Origin: CAVXNB01 sp963763085
Lineage (GTDB): Bacteria > Actinomycetota > Acidimicrobiia > Acidimicrobiales > Bog-793
Length of the DNA: 64,000 nucleotides
Assembly (NCBI GenBank): GCA_963763085.1
Contig: CAVXNB010000004.1
Coordinates: 1,178,001-1,242,000 of the forward strand
Direction of reading: 5' to 3'
Shown here: positions 46,074 to 54,484 of the stretch, piece after piece
How positions within the stretch are numbered: position 1 is the first letter of the stretch
How the letters are laid out: the number at the start of each line of letters is the position of its first letter
Position numbers and translations under genes: made by a program
The notes under the pieces: model-generated
Database searches by the model: none
What the model was told of the DNA's origin: nothing
Seen by the model: the letters and a program-made list of their open reading frames with translations, nothing else

Positions 46074-47066
46074 CTACCGCGTTCGTGCAGGCAGTTGCTT
46101 ACGGCGAGGCGGTGCCGGCATCTCACGGCCCGTTGATCCTTCGTTCTCTGCAGGCCAAGCACCGGAGGCGAGGCTCTTCATAACCCCGCCAGTCCAATCA
46201 CTCCACTCGCTGAGAACTGCTGCACCTCGAGGTCGACGAGGGACACGAATGTCGAGTACATCAAGATCTTCCTCGATTGCGCGGATTGCTTGATGAACTT
46301 CCACAACGAGCGCGTCGTGCGGCACCTCTTCCGTGTCATCCGCGACTCTCACGATCACGGCGACTACTCGAAGCAAGGCGTTCCAATCAGGGGTAATGTC
46401 CGGCATCGCGCCTACGAAGTCGGCTAGCGAGTCGCCTGGGGCCAGCGAGAAGTAAAAACGGTTGCCGACCCCTTTTGATGACAGAACACCCGCTTGCACG
46501 AGCACATCGCACGCGTCCGCGATGTTTCGTTTCGCGTAGTTCGCTGTCTCCGCAAGCATTGCGGCCGTTGCGCGTTCCCACGGATGGAACAGGAAGTACC
46601 GAAGTATCTCCGTGCGTGCACTCAAGCCAAAGATGGCTCGCATGCGAAGTAGCACCAGCGACGACTCAGTGAGCGGACGTAACGTCGATCGACCCGTCAG
46701 CTTGTAGCAAGTGCGTTCTGTAGTTGCGCGTGGCCAGTGAGTCCCAGCGCGAGCATTTACGGTTGCGGCAAACCTTCCCCAGTCCTCCAATGTCTCTTCG
46801 GACTGACGCATCAAGATGTGTCGCAGTCGAGTTTGCGAGACGTGGCGCCAATTGCGAATGCACCAGTCCATGACTTCGTCGCGCAGGCGCGGGTCAGACT
46901 CAGCTACGGCGACAGTGAAGACAACAAGCGGCTCAGGGTCGATTGCCCAGTCCTGATGAGTCCGGCCCCAGCCGGAGACCCCTAGCTCCGCCCAGGCTCC
47001 CCAACAGAGATCGAGCGCCTGTTGTCGAATGCGCTCCGCCTCCAGCGCGTTCTTAGATGTCGCCAT
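46074..47066 (-). CDS. Winged-helix protein partnered with a nucleotidyltransferase
   Basis: 330 residues. Middle part RTEILRYFLFHPWERATAAMLAETANYAKRNIADACDVLVQAGVLSSKGVGNRFYFSL looks like an ArsR-type winged helix; the flanks are unassigned. ATG 47066 has GGAGG six bases upstream, within the short gap after the nucleotidyltransferase stop, so the two form an operon. By analogy to nucleotidyltransferase toxin-antitoxin pairs it could be the antitoxin/repressor (inference). AT content is higher than the chromosome. Confidence 0.65.
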   Translation of the reverse strand: MATSKNALEAERIRQQALDLCWGAWAELGVSGWGRTHQDWAIDPEPLVVFTVAVAESDPRLRDEVMDWCIRNWRHVSQTRLRHILMRQSEETLEDWGRFAATVNARAGTHWPRATTERTCYKLTGRSTLRPLTESSLVLLRMRAIFGLSARTEILRYFLFHPWERATAAMLAETANYAKRNIADACDVLVQAGVLSSKGVGNRFYFSLAPGDSLADFVGAMPDITPDWNALLRVVAVIVRVADDTEEVPHDALVVEVHQAIRAIEEDLDVLDIRVPRRPRGAAVLSEWSDWTGGVMKSLASGAWPAENEGSTGREMPAPPRRKQLPARTR

Positions 47067-47094
47067 CGTTGACCTCCACACCAAGACTGGCCAG

Positions 47095-47643
47095 TCACCC
47101 GAGCAGCTCGCTCCGGAAACCTTCGGACGGATCGTGCGTTATGGTCCAGCGCGCTGCCTGAGTGAGCTCGTCTGCGGTTGGCTGCAACGTCTGAAGGTCG
47201 GTGTAGTGCTTGTCGTTCGGTCCGCGGTCGACCGCGGCGTACAGCTTGAAACAGACAAGGTCGAAGCGGGAAGGGATGTGCACTTCGAGGGCTCCATACG
47301 TGCGGACTGAGATCCGCTCTTCCCATCCGGAGGGGAGCCCGAAGTCCATCAGGGAGGCCGGCCCGGTGTTCAGCCAGTTGTCGGTCAACCCCAATGCTTG
47401 CGCCACCTGTGCCGCCGCCGTGGAAAGCGGGGGCGGCAGAGCCTCGATCTTGTGATACTTGCCGTTCTCCGACAGACCGACGACATCCAGGTCCCCGGTC
47501 GGCCGGTCGATCAGTCGCAAGAGGAGCAGGCTACCGCCGCCGACAACCAGGAGGCTGAACGGCGTGTCACGCTGTTGGAGGACTGCTCCGAGTGAATGAA
47601 GTGCCTCTTCCAGAGCGTTGAGCTGAAACGACATACGCGGCAT
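47095..47643 (-). CDS. Nucleotidyltransferase-fold protein (DUF6036/AbiEii-like)
   Basis: 182 residues with the polymerase-beta-like core VVGGGSLLLLRLIDRPTGDLDVVGL (GGxxL then DLD), and a later SRFDLVCFKLYAAVDRGPNDKHYTDLQTLQP segment typical of AbiEii/DUF6036 proteins. Candidate toxin or tRNA/protein nucleotidylating enzyme. ATG 47643; an ATG three codons on is possible. Preceded at once by a perfect inverted repeat, and followed by the winged-helix gene. Confidence 0.75.
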   Translation of the reverse strand: MPRMSFQLNALEEALHSLGAVLQQRDTPFSLLVVGGGSLLLLRLIDRPTGDLDVVGLSENGKYHKIEALPPPLSTAAAQVAQALGLTDNWLNTGPASLMDFGLPSGWEERISVRTYGALEVHIPSRFDLVCFKLYAAVDRGPNDKHYTDLQTLQPTADELTQAARWTITHDPSEGFRSELLG

Positions 47644-47649
47644 TCTACC

Positions 47650-47686
47650 CGCTCGGATCGAGCATGTAAATCGCTCGATCCGAGCG
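47650..47686. promoter_or_regulatory. 14-bp perfect inverted repeat upstream of the nucleotidyltransferase operon
   Basis: CGCTCGGATCGAGC (47650-47663), 9-base spacer, GCTCGATCCGAGCG (47673-47686). It lies just upstream of the nucleotidyltransferase start, as an operator for an autoregulated pair would. The remaining sequence to 47871 shows nothing else. Confidence 0.7.
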
Positions 47687-47871
47687 TTCTAAATGCTCAA
47701 CTTTGAGGCTTCGGGGCGCCTTGCCGTCGTCCCCAAAGCCCTCGGAGGCTGATTCGACGGCGCCCAGCCCCCTTCGAGCGGATTGAACGTAGCGACGGGT
47801 CTCCCGTCTGGGCCGGTTGACTATCGGGGACTGAATCCGAAGGTTGATGAAGGCGAGTCGGGTCGACGGGT

Positions 47872-48651
47872 TCAGATCGTGAACCGGAGGTTGCGTGCGA
47901 GCTGCCCGGCGAGTTCGTTGTTTCCTCGTAGCTTGATGTTGCCGGCTGCGAGGTGGGCATCGGGGTCGGTTCTGCCGCAGGCGAGGAGCATGAAGGTGAG
48001 GAAGTCGGTGCGCACGATTGCGTCGGGCTGGTCGAGATCGTCGACGACGCGGGCTCGTCCGTCAACGACTGCTGCGAGGTTCGCGTCGACGGGGCCGGTG
48101 AGCTCGACGAGGACGCTGGAGCCGTCGGGTATCCCGGCTCGTTTACCGACGATGTAGCCGAAGCTGCGTCGGACCTCGTCGAGAGCGAGTTCGGCGGCGG
48201 GCCCGCTGGTGTGTCCGGGCCGTCCGAGGGGTACTCGGATGTCTTGCTCGTGGACCCAGAAGTCGAAGTTGCGGATGGCCATGAACCGTCCGTAGGTCTG
48301 GATCCCGACCGGGGTCCACGACGCCTCGTCGAACAGTGTCTCATCCGCGGCGAGCAGTTCGTCGCGCCGCCCGGTGAGCACCGTACGGAAGCGGCCGAGG
48401 AGCCGGTAGGGGGGCCAGTCGTTCACTTCGTCGAAGACGTTTCCGACGATCTCGAATGGTGCCGGGGTGTCCCCCGAGGGCTGCCACCCGGTGAGCGCTT
48501 CTTCGATCCCGTCGAGGTGAGCGACGACGTGGCGAACCTGCCAGGCCGGGCAGAGCGATGGGACCCGCCACTCGCCGTCGTCGAGCTGGCCGAGGAGATC
48601 CACGACCGAGTCCATGCTCTCCAGCAGGCAATCGACTTCGTGGACACTCAT
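47872..48651 (-). CDS. Maleylpyruvate-isomerase-family, mycothiol-dependent-type protein
   Basis: 259 residues. N-terminal four-helix MDMPI/DinB-like domain (LLGQLDDGEWRVPSLCPAWQVRHVVAHLDGIEEAL) and a C-terminal SCP2-like part (LTGPVDANLAAVVDGRARV, FLTFMLLACGR, AAGNIKLRGNNELAGQLARNL). The WxxxxxCPxWxxxxxxxHL pattern is that of mycothiol-dependent enzymes, supporting an actinobacterial host. GGAG eight bases before ATG. Confidence 0.88.
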   Translation of the reverse strand: MSVHEVDCLLESMDSVVDLLGQLDDGEWRVPSLCPAWQVRHVVAHLDGIEEALTGWQPSGDTPAPFEIVGNVFDEVNDWPPYRLLGRFRTVLTGRRDELLAADETLFDEASWTPVGIQTYGRFMAIRNFDFWVHEQDIRVPLGRPGHTSGPAAELALDEVRRSFGYIVGKRAGIPDGSSVLVELTGPVDANLAAVVDGRARVVDDLDQPDAIVRTDFLTFMLLACGRTDPDAHLAAGNIKLRGNNELAGQLARNLRFTI

Positions 48652-48778
48652 CTACGGGTCTCCTTCGGTACCAGCCGTCCCGAGTCTTGCTGATCAGCGG
48701 GGCGCGCACCCGATCCGGCCTGATCGTCACCTGCCGGCTTTCCGCTGCGACCGCCGGCTCGGCGCGGTCGTCTGCCTC

Positions 48779-49516
48779 TCAGGATTGGCCCATGCCGCCG
48801 GTGACGAACAGCTCGGTGCCGGTGACGAAGCTGGAGTCGGAGCTGGCGAGGAACAGTGCCGCGGTGGCGATCTCGGTGGGTTGGGCGAGGCGGCCGATGG
48901 TGGTGAGCGACACGAGATAGTCGCGGGCTGCTTGAGGTCGTCCTTCGAGGGCGGACGTGGCGGTAGGCCCGGGGTGAAGGACGTTGACCCGGATGCTCCG
49001 GGGAGCGAGTTCCGCGCTCCAGACCCGGGCGAACGCCTTGAGGCCGGCCTTGCTAGCCGCGTAGACCGAAGAGCCGGGCATGGCCTTTTCTGCGGCGGCC
49101 GATCCGTTGAGGATGATCGAGCCGCCGCTGGTCATGAGCTCGGCCGCCTTCTGGGCGGTGAATAGGGTGCCTCGCACGTTGAGCCCAAACAGCTGGTCGA
49201 AGCTGTCGGGCGTCACCTCGGCGAGGGGCTCGGTCAGGTTCCCGACACCGGCGCTGGCGAAGAGGACATCGAGGCGGCCTGCCTCGGAGCGGATGGTCGA
49301 GAAGACGCGCTCGATGTCATCGAGGCCGGAGGCGTCGGCGACCACTCCTCGAAGCCGGGGCCCGATCCGATCGGTGGCGGCGTTGAGCGGTTCCCGCCGT
49401 CGGCCGGTGATATAGACGAGCGCGCCTTCTTCGACGAACAGCTCTGCCGTTGCCAGGCCCATTCCCGCGGATCCGCCGGTGACGAGGGCCACTTTGTCGT
49501 TCAGCTTCCCTGGCAT
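48779..49516 (-). CDS. Short-chain dehydrogenase/reductase
   Basis: 245 residues: VTGGSAGMGLATAELF, LFASAGVGN, LNGSAAAEKAMPGSSVYAASKAGLK, and SFVTGTELFVTGGMGQS. The NNAG motif is ASAG and TGxxxGIG is GGSAGMG, within family limits. Downstream of the peroxiredoxin gene with a 56-base gap, probably one operon under the paired operators at 50254-50302. Confidence 0.88.
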   Translation of the reverse strand: MPGKLNDKVALVTGGSAGMGLATAELFVEEGALVYITGRRREPLNAATDRIGPRLRGVVADASGLDDIERVFSTIRSEAGRLDVLFASAGVGNLTEPLAEVTPDSFDQLFGLNVRGTLFTAQKAAELMTSGGSIILNGSAAAEKAMPGSSVYAASKAGLKAFARVWSAELAPRSIRVNVLHPGPTATSALEGRPQAARDYLVSLTTIGRLAQPTEIATAALFLASSDSSFVTGTELFVTGGMGQS

Positions 49517-49572
49517 GTTCAGGTGCTCCAGATGCTAGATAGATAGGGGCAGATGGTTGGCGGTCTGGCGGC

Positions 49573-50229
49573 TCAGCTCACGGCGGCCAGGGCGGCGACG
49601 ATGTCGGCGACCTCGGTTCGGGCCGTGTAGTCGGGTTGAACGTCGACGTAGCGCACCACCCGGTCCCGGTCCACGACCAGCACGGTCGGCCGGGGTAGGC
49701 GGGTGGCACCTTCGGCGTTGACTTGGGCCAGGTCGAGACCGAGCTGACGCTGAGCGGCCATCACCTCGTCGGCCTGCTGGAACGCGATGCCGATCTGCCC
49801 GGCAAGCCGGCTGCCCGGGTCGGACAGGATGGTGAAGGACAGGTCGGCCTTCTCGGCGGTGGACAGCGACTCGTCGGGGGATTGAGGACTGATCGCCACC
49901 ATGCGAGCATCGAAGCCCTCCAGTTGGGGGACAAGGTCGCGCTGGTAGGTCCGCAGCGCCAGGTTGCAGTAAGGGCACCAACCGCCCCGGTAGAACACGA
50001 TCACCGCCGGACCGGACTCGACCAGTTGCTCCAGGCTCACGGGCGCACCCGTGGCGTCGTCCAGCGTGAAGGGGTCAAGCCAGTCGCCTACCTTGACGGC
50101 GTCAGAGGGCACGCCCTCATTGAGGAGGCGTTCGATGCTGCGATCGAACACTTCGACGACCTCGGCGGGCAGCTGGCCGGCGGCGGCGGCCTTCAGCTGG
50201 TCGGACTGCTCACGGATGGTGACGGACAT
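49573..50229 (-). CDS. AhpC/TSA-family peroxiredoxin-like protein
   Basis: 218 residues: PAVIVFYRGGWCPYCNLALRTYQ has the thioredoxin-fold CxxC, with later SPQSPDESLSTAEKADLSFTILSDPGSRLAG typical of the peroxiredoxin-like branch. Likely thiol peroxidase or thiol-disulfide enzyme acting on peroxides or electrophiles. ATG 50229, 25 bases from the first operator. Confidence 0.88.
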   Translation of the reverse strand: MSVTIREQSDQLKAAAAGQLPAEVVEVFDRSIERLLNEGVPSDAVKVGDWLDPFTLDDATGAPVSLEQLVESGPAVIVFYRGGWCPYCNLALRTYQRDLVPQLEGFDARMVAISPQSPDESLSTAEKADLSFTILSDPGSRLAGQIGIAFQQADEVMAAQRQLGLDLAQVNAEGATRLPRPTVLVVDRDRVVRYVDVQPDYTARTEVADIVAALAAVS

Positions 50230-50253
50230 AAGGGCCTCCCGAAGAGGGCAGAG

Positions 50254-50302
50254 TGGACTATGTAGTCCAGTAGATCAGGAAAGTAGTGGACTGTCAAGTC
50301 CA
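50254..50302. promoter_or_regulatory. Two perfect TetR operators, 33 bp apart (peroxiredoxin promoter)
   Basis: TGGACTATGTAGTCCA (50254-50269) and TGGACTGTCAAGTCCA (50287-50302): both TGGACT-N4-AGTCCA with perfect 6-bp arms. Identical arms and spacing occur at 51093 and 51126 beside the tetR gene, defining a two-promoter regulon. Confidence 0.8.
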
Positions 50303-50396
50303 ATAGGCTGACTCAACGCTGGCCCAGCCTCCAAGGCGGGCTCGTCCTCACCCGGCCTGGCGGGACCCGGCGCATTGCGTCGCGCGCTCGACGGCG

Positions 50397-50476
50397 TTCA
50401 TGGTCGAAATCGATGATCCGAGCCTCGGGGACATCACCGAACCGCTTCACTCGGAGAAGATCCGAGTCGAGGGCGG
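50397..50476 (+). pseudogene. Fragment of the crotonase gene
   Basis: About 27 codons read FMVEIDDPSLGDITEPLHSEK, nearly the same as FMDQIDGPSLGDITDPLVWEK in the intact gene at 51172. Truncated on both sides and antisense to the 3' end of tetR. Shows that the operator-crotonase segment was duplicated here. Confidence 0.75.
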
Positions 50477-51072
50477 TAGGTCCCAATGAGGGCGAGAGCA
50501 CCGTCGAGAGCCTGGCGCAGCGCGTGGGGATCACGTCGAGCCTGAGTGAGGATTAGCCCCCCTTGGAGACTCGCCAGAGTGGATGCGGCGAGCCACTCGA
50601 GGTCAGTCTCCGGCACAAGCTCGCCGCTTGCGACCATCGCCGCCAGGCCAGCCTTGATGTGGGCCTCCCAACGGTCGAAGCCTGACGCGAGAACAGCGCG
50701 GATGTCGTCGTCATATTCGCCGAGCTGACCGACGAGGTTCCCGATGGGACAGCCTCCACGCCCACCGTTTTGTTCTTGGAGCGCGACCAAGGCCTCCATC
50801 CACTTAGCCAGGCCCTCCCAGGAGCCGAGTTCAGCAAACAAGTCTCGTTGGCCGCCGAGGACCGCGTCGTTGGTCGCTTCGGCAACCGCTTTGAGCAGGT
50901 CGGCCTTGTCGTCGAAGTAGTGGTAGAGCTGGCTGCGCGAGGCTGCGGCGCGAGCGCCGACCTCATCCAAGCTCGCCCCGACAGCGCCTTTCTCAGCCAC
51001 GACGTCTGCCGCCGCCTCCACGATTCGCTGTCGGGTCCGGCGTCCCCGGTCGGTAGTCGGCTGCGCTGCCAT
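50434..51072 (-). CDS. TetR-family regulator
   Basis: 212 residues: RQRIVEAAADVVAEKGAVGASLDEVGARAAASRSQLYHYFDDKADLL and GGCPIGNLVGQLGEYDDDIRAVLASGFDRWEAHI. Same subgroup as the regulator at 37245. The last 14 residues are encoded antisense to the crotonase fragment, so its natural C-terminus was probably replaced. Between it and the crotonase lie two perfect operators. Likely represses itself, crotonase-VOC and peroxiredoxin-SDR. Confidence 0.88.
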   Translation of the reverse strand: MAAQPTTDRGRRTRQRIVEAAADVVAEKGAVGASLDEVGARAAASRSQLYHYFDDKADLLKAVAEATNDAVLGGQRDLFAELGSWEGLAKWMEALVALQEQNGGRGGCPIGNLVGQLGEYDDDIRAVLASGFDRWEAHIKAGLAAMVASGELVPETDLEWLAASTLASLQGGLILTQARRDPHALRQALDGALALIGTYRPRLGSSPSEAVR

Positions 51073-51085
51073 ATCTCAAAGTATC

Positions 51086-51141
51086 CCACAACTGGACTTG
51101 ACAGTCCAGTTGTGGAGGTCTTTACTGGACTGCGTAGTCCA
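51086..51141. promoter_or_regulatory. Two perfect TetR operators, 33 bp apart (tetR/crotonase promoter)
   Basis: TGGACTTGACAGTCCA (51093-51108) is the core of a longer perfect repeat with 13-base arms (CCACAACTGGACT at 51086-51098, its complement at 51103-51115). TGGACTGCGTAGTCCA lies at 51126-51141. Start-to-start spacing is 33 bp as in the peroxiredoxin promoter. Confidence 0.85.
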
Positions 51142-51171
51142 ATACCATCCCGCTTCAGAAGGAGCATTCCG

Positions 51172-51927
51172 GTGAGCAACCCTGACTACTTCGATCGGTT
51201 CGAAAACCTGGCCATGGAGCGCGACGAGGACGGCGTGCTGACGGTCCGCTTCCATACCGACGACGGGCCCTGTGTCTTCACCGGTCAGACCCACGAGGAC
51301 CTCCCCGAGGCTCTCGAACGCATCTCGATGGACGCCGAGAATCACGCCATCGTGCTCACCGGCACCGGCGAATCGTTCATGGACCAGATCGATGGTCCAA
51401 GCCTCGGGGACATCACCGACCCGCTTGTCTGGGAGAAGGCCCGGGTCGAGGGACTGAAGATCCTCCAGCGGCTCGTCGAACTGCCGATGCCCGTCGTCGG
51501 CGTTGCGAACGGGCCGGCGACCGTTCACTCCGAGTACCTGCTGCTGGCCGACGTCCACATCGCCTCAGAACGCGCCACCTATGGCGATTACCCGCATCCG
51601 GCGTTCGGCATCACCGCAGGCGACGGACTGCAAGTCGTCTGGGAAGAGGTCGCGGGCGCGGCCCGTGCGAAGTGGCTGCTGTGGAGTGGTGAGACGATCG
51701 ACGCGACGACGGCGATGCAGTGGGGTGTAGTGACCGAGGTGCTCCCGCAGGACGCGGTGCTCGCCCGCGGGCACGAGATCGCCAGGATGCTGGCCGGGAG
51801 GTCCGAGACCTACCGAAGGCTCCAGAAGCAGACGCTCAACCAGAAGATGCGTCGCCGGATCCTCGAAGGCGTTCCGTACGGCATGGCGCTCGAAGGACTG
51901 ACGGCAGCGCGGCTGGGGCGCCCATGA
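51172..51927 (+). CDS. Enoyl-CoA hydratase/isomerase-family (crotonase) protein
   Basis: 251 residues: HAIVLTGTGESFMDQIDGPSLGDI, PMPVVGVANGPATVHSEYLLLADVHIASERATYGDYPHPAFGITAGDGLQVVWEEVAG. The crotonase fold and oxyanion region are clear; the catalytic Glu pair is not obvious. Could be hydratase, isomerase or hydrolase. GTG 51172 has AAGGAG seven bases before. Stop overlaps the VOC gene start (ATGA). Confidence 0.85.
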   Translation: MSNPDYFDRFENLAMERDEDGVLTVRFHTDDGPCVFTGQTHEDLPEALERISMDAENHAIVLTGTGESFMDQIDGPSLGDITDPLVWEKARVEGLKILQRLVELPMPVVGVANGPATVHSEYLLLADVHIASERATYGDYPHPAFGITAGDGLQVVWEEVAGAARAKWLLWSGETIDATTAMQWGVVTEVLPQDAVLARGHEIARMLAGRSETYRRLQKQTLNQKMRRRILEGVPYGMALEGLTAARLGRP

Positions 51928-52397
51928 GCGATGCCTCGCCTTCCATCGACTTCGACAATCTGCCGGCGCCGAGCGAAGGGATCCTGGTCACTCTCTTCTT
52001 GACGGTTCGCGACACCGCAGCGTCGTGCGACTTCTACTCGCGTGTCCTCGGTGGGACCGTGGTGCTCGAGGGGACCCCCTCCATGGTCAAGCTCTCCAAC
52101 TCGTGGATCATCATGAACTCCGGCGGCGGGCCGACTCCCGACAAGCCGGGCATCTCGGTCGTGAACTACGAGCCGGGGGACACCACTTCGATCTTCCTCA
52201 ACCTGCGCGTCGCCGACATCGAGGCCTGCTACCGGGAGTGGAGCGCAAAAGGCGCCACCTTCGTCACGCCGCCGATCGACCGCGGGCCCGAAATCCGCTG
52301 CTACATGCGTGACCCCGATGGCTACCTCATCGAGGTGGGCCAGGCGACCGGCTTGCTGCGGGGTGACATGGCGCCGGTCAAGGCGGCTCGGCCATGA
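51924..52397 (+). CDS. VOC-family (glyoxalase/bleomycin-resistance-type) protein
   Basis: 157 residues with the double beta-alpha-beta pattern: LFLTVRDTAASCDFYSRVLGGTVVLEG and IFLNLRVADIEACYREWSAKGATFVTPP, ending CYMRDPDGYLIEVGQA with the family's metal-binding Glu. Translationally coupled to the crotonase. Likely acts on the same substrate. Confidence 0.87.
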   Translation: MSDASPSIDFDNLPAPSEGILVTLFLTVRDTAASCDFYSRVLGGTVVLEGTPSMVKLSNSWIIMNSGGGPTPDKPGISVVNYEPGDTTSIFLNLRVADIEACYREWSAKGATFVTPPIDRGPEIRCYMRDPDGYLIEVGQATGLLRGDMAPVKAARP

Positions 52398-52471
52398 GGA
52401 GCTGACGTCCCGCGGTGATGACAGCCGCCATCGCGCCGGGGGTAGCTCGATCCCGCCGACGCGGTGGCCGA

Positions 52472-54379
52472 CTAGGGCTGAGTCGGCGGTGATCGGGACC
52501 CCGAGGAGGCGGTATCCGTCGACCGGGAAAGACGGGTGAGTAGCTTTCGGCGGGCTTCGGGGTCGCCCCACTCGGCGGAGAGGGTGCCTTGGGCCGTCTC
52601 GTCGCTGGTGTCGGCGATCCTTTGGGCCATGGCGCGGATCACGTCGTGTTGGGTGACCCATCCGATGATCCGTTGCCGGTCGGAGGAGACGACGGGGAGT
52701 CCGTCGGGTCCGAAAAGAACGAGCTGGCGAAGCGCCTGTGCGAGGGTCTCCTCGCGGTATAGGGCTTGGGCCTGCCCGTCGTTGTCGATGTCTGCCAGGT
52801 TCGAAGTCCATGAGGGGACACCATGGTCGTCTGGGGCGGCCCGATGGCCGTCGAGGGCCACCGGGCCGTCGCGGTCGGCGAGCGGCTGCATGACGTCGCC
52901 GATGGTGAGGACCTGGAGCATCGAGGCGGGCTTGGGCCGGTCGATGTCGGTGCCCCGCCGGAGCAGCTTGGTGGTGTAGATGGTGCCGTAGGAGAGCCGT
53001 TTGGAGACCCCGGCGGCGAGACCGACGGCGAGCATGACGGGAAGGGTGAGGGTGTAGTTGCCCGTCATTTCGATGACGCTGGCGATGGAGGTGAGCGGCG
53101 CCTGGGCGGCCGCGGCGAACACGGCTCCCATGGCGATGACGCCGTAGATGGCGGGCGAGCCGACGCCAGAGCCGAACAGGTGCCGGGCGATGACGCCGAA
53201 CGCGGTGCCTGCCATGGCTCCGGTGAACAGGGATGGGGCGAACACGCCGCCGGAGCCGCCGATTCCGATGGTGAGACTGGCCGCGACCATCTTGCCGAGC
53301 ATCAGCAGGACGAGGAACCACAGTACGTAGTTGCCTGCCACAGCCTTATCCATGACGGGATAGCCGACGCCGTACATCTGGGGCAACGCCAGCAGCAAGG
53401 CCCCGAGTAAGACGCCGCCGACGGCGGGGCGGCACCACTCTGGTCGCCCCTTCCACAACCGGTCGCAGATGTCCTCGATGGCGTAGAGGACGCTCTTGAA
53501 GCCGACGCCGATGAACGCCGCGGCCAGCCCGAGCACCACGACCAGGAGGTAGTCGGGGTCGTGGGGGAGAACCAGATTGTGGGGTATCTGGCCGAATATG
53601 GGACCTGACCCGAAGAACGCCCGGCCGATCACGTCAGCTGCCACGGCGGCGAGGATGAGCGGGAAGAGTGCGTCGACGGAGAACTCGCGCAGGATCAGCT
53701 CGAAACCGAAGAACACCCCCGTGATGGGAGCGTTGAAGGTGGCCGAGATGCCGCCTGCTGCCCCGCAGGCCACCAGAATCCGCAGCCGGGACTCCGACAT
53801 GCGCACCACCTGCCCGGCGCTGGACGCGAGCGCTGATCCGATCTGCACGATAGGACCTTCACGGCCTACCGAACCGCCCACCCCGATACAGATCGCCGAT
53901 GCCAGCGCCTTGACCACCGTGACCTGTGGGCGGATGCGCCCGCCGTCTTCGGCCACCGCGATCATCACCTCGGGTACGCCGTGACCGCGGGCCTCTTTGG
54001 CGAACCGCTGGATGAGCGGACCGTAGAGCAGGCCGCCCACGATCGGGATCACGAGCAAGAACCAGATGCCCAGCCACGGGAGGTGGAGGCTGCCGACCCG
54101 GCCCATCTGCCCGAACTCCTCATGACCGGTGGCCAGCCACGTCGCCCCAAAAATGAGCCACCGGAAACCGACCGCCCCCAGACCGGCGCCCGCACCGATG
54201 AGCACCGCCATGACCACCATCCCCAGCCGAGACGTCCGCAGCCACGTCGCGGTCACCGTGATGATCGCCGTCACACGCCGAAAGCGCTGCGCCACGGGAA
54301 GTGGGGCATCTCGCTCCGACGACGTCGTTTCTTTTTCGGCTGCGGTTATCGCTGCCTCGGACACCTCCTGGTCGGCCAT
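52472..54379 (-). CDS. ClC-family chloride channel/antiporter with CBS domains
   Basis: 635 residues, about ten membrane helices. Selectivity motifs GHGVPEVM (canonical GSGIP), GREGPIVQIG with the gating Glu, and GGSGGVFAPSLF; then two CBS domains (IGDVMQPLADRDGP and LVLFGPDGLPVVSSDRQRIIGWVTQHDVIRAMAQRI). ATG 54379. It diverges from the TetR gene at 54485 across a palindromic operator, so its expression is probably repressed by that protein. Ion preference cannot be read off. Confidence 0.92.
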   Translation of the reverse strand: MADQEVSEAAITAAEKETTSSERDAPLPVAQRFRRVTAIITVTATWLRTSRLGMVVMAVLIGAGAGLGAVGFRWLIFGATWLATGHEEFGQMGRVGSLHLPWLGIWFLLVIPIVGGLLYGPLIQRFAKEARGHGVPEVMIAVAEDGGRIRPQVTVVKALASAICIGVGGSVGREGPIVQIGSALASSAGQVVRMSESRLRILVACGAAGGISATFNAPITGVFFGFELILREFSVDALFPLILAAVAADVIGRAFFGSGPIFGQIPHNLVLPHDPDYLLVVVLGLAAAFIGVGFKSVLYAIEDICDRLWKGRPEWCRPAVGGVLLGALLLALPQMYGVGYPVMDKAVAGNYVLWFLVLLMLGKMVAASLTIGIGGSGGVFAPSLFTGAMAGTAFGVIARHLFGSGVGSPAIYGVIAMGAVFAAAAQAPLTSIASVIEMTGNYTLTLPVMLAVGLAAGVSKRLSYGTIYTTKLLRRGTDIDRPKPASMLQVLTIGDVMQPLADRDGPVALDGHRAAPDDHGVPSWTSNLADIDNDGQAQALYREETLAQALRQLVLFGPDGLPVVSSDRQRIIGWVTQHDVIRAMAQRIADTSDETAQGTLSAEWGDPEARRKLLTRLSRSTDTASSGSRSPPTQP

Positions 54380-54418
54380 CGGACCCCCGTGCCACCTCCG
54401 TTCTCTTTCGTCCTCTCA

Positions 54419-54475
54419 TGCGTAAGTGTACGCAACATTGGCACGACTGGGGTACGTGTACGCAAGTGCGTTACC
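54419..54475. promoter_or_regulatory. TetR operators between clc and tetR
   Basis: TGCGTAAGTGTACGCA (54419-54434) is a perfect 6-N4-6 palindrome. A second near-palindrome with core ACGCAAGTGCGT lies within 54457-54475. They cover the divergent promoter region. Confidence 0.7.
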
Positions 54476-54484
54476 ATTCGGTCC

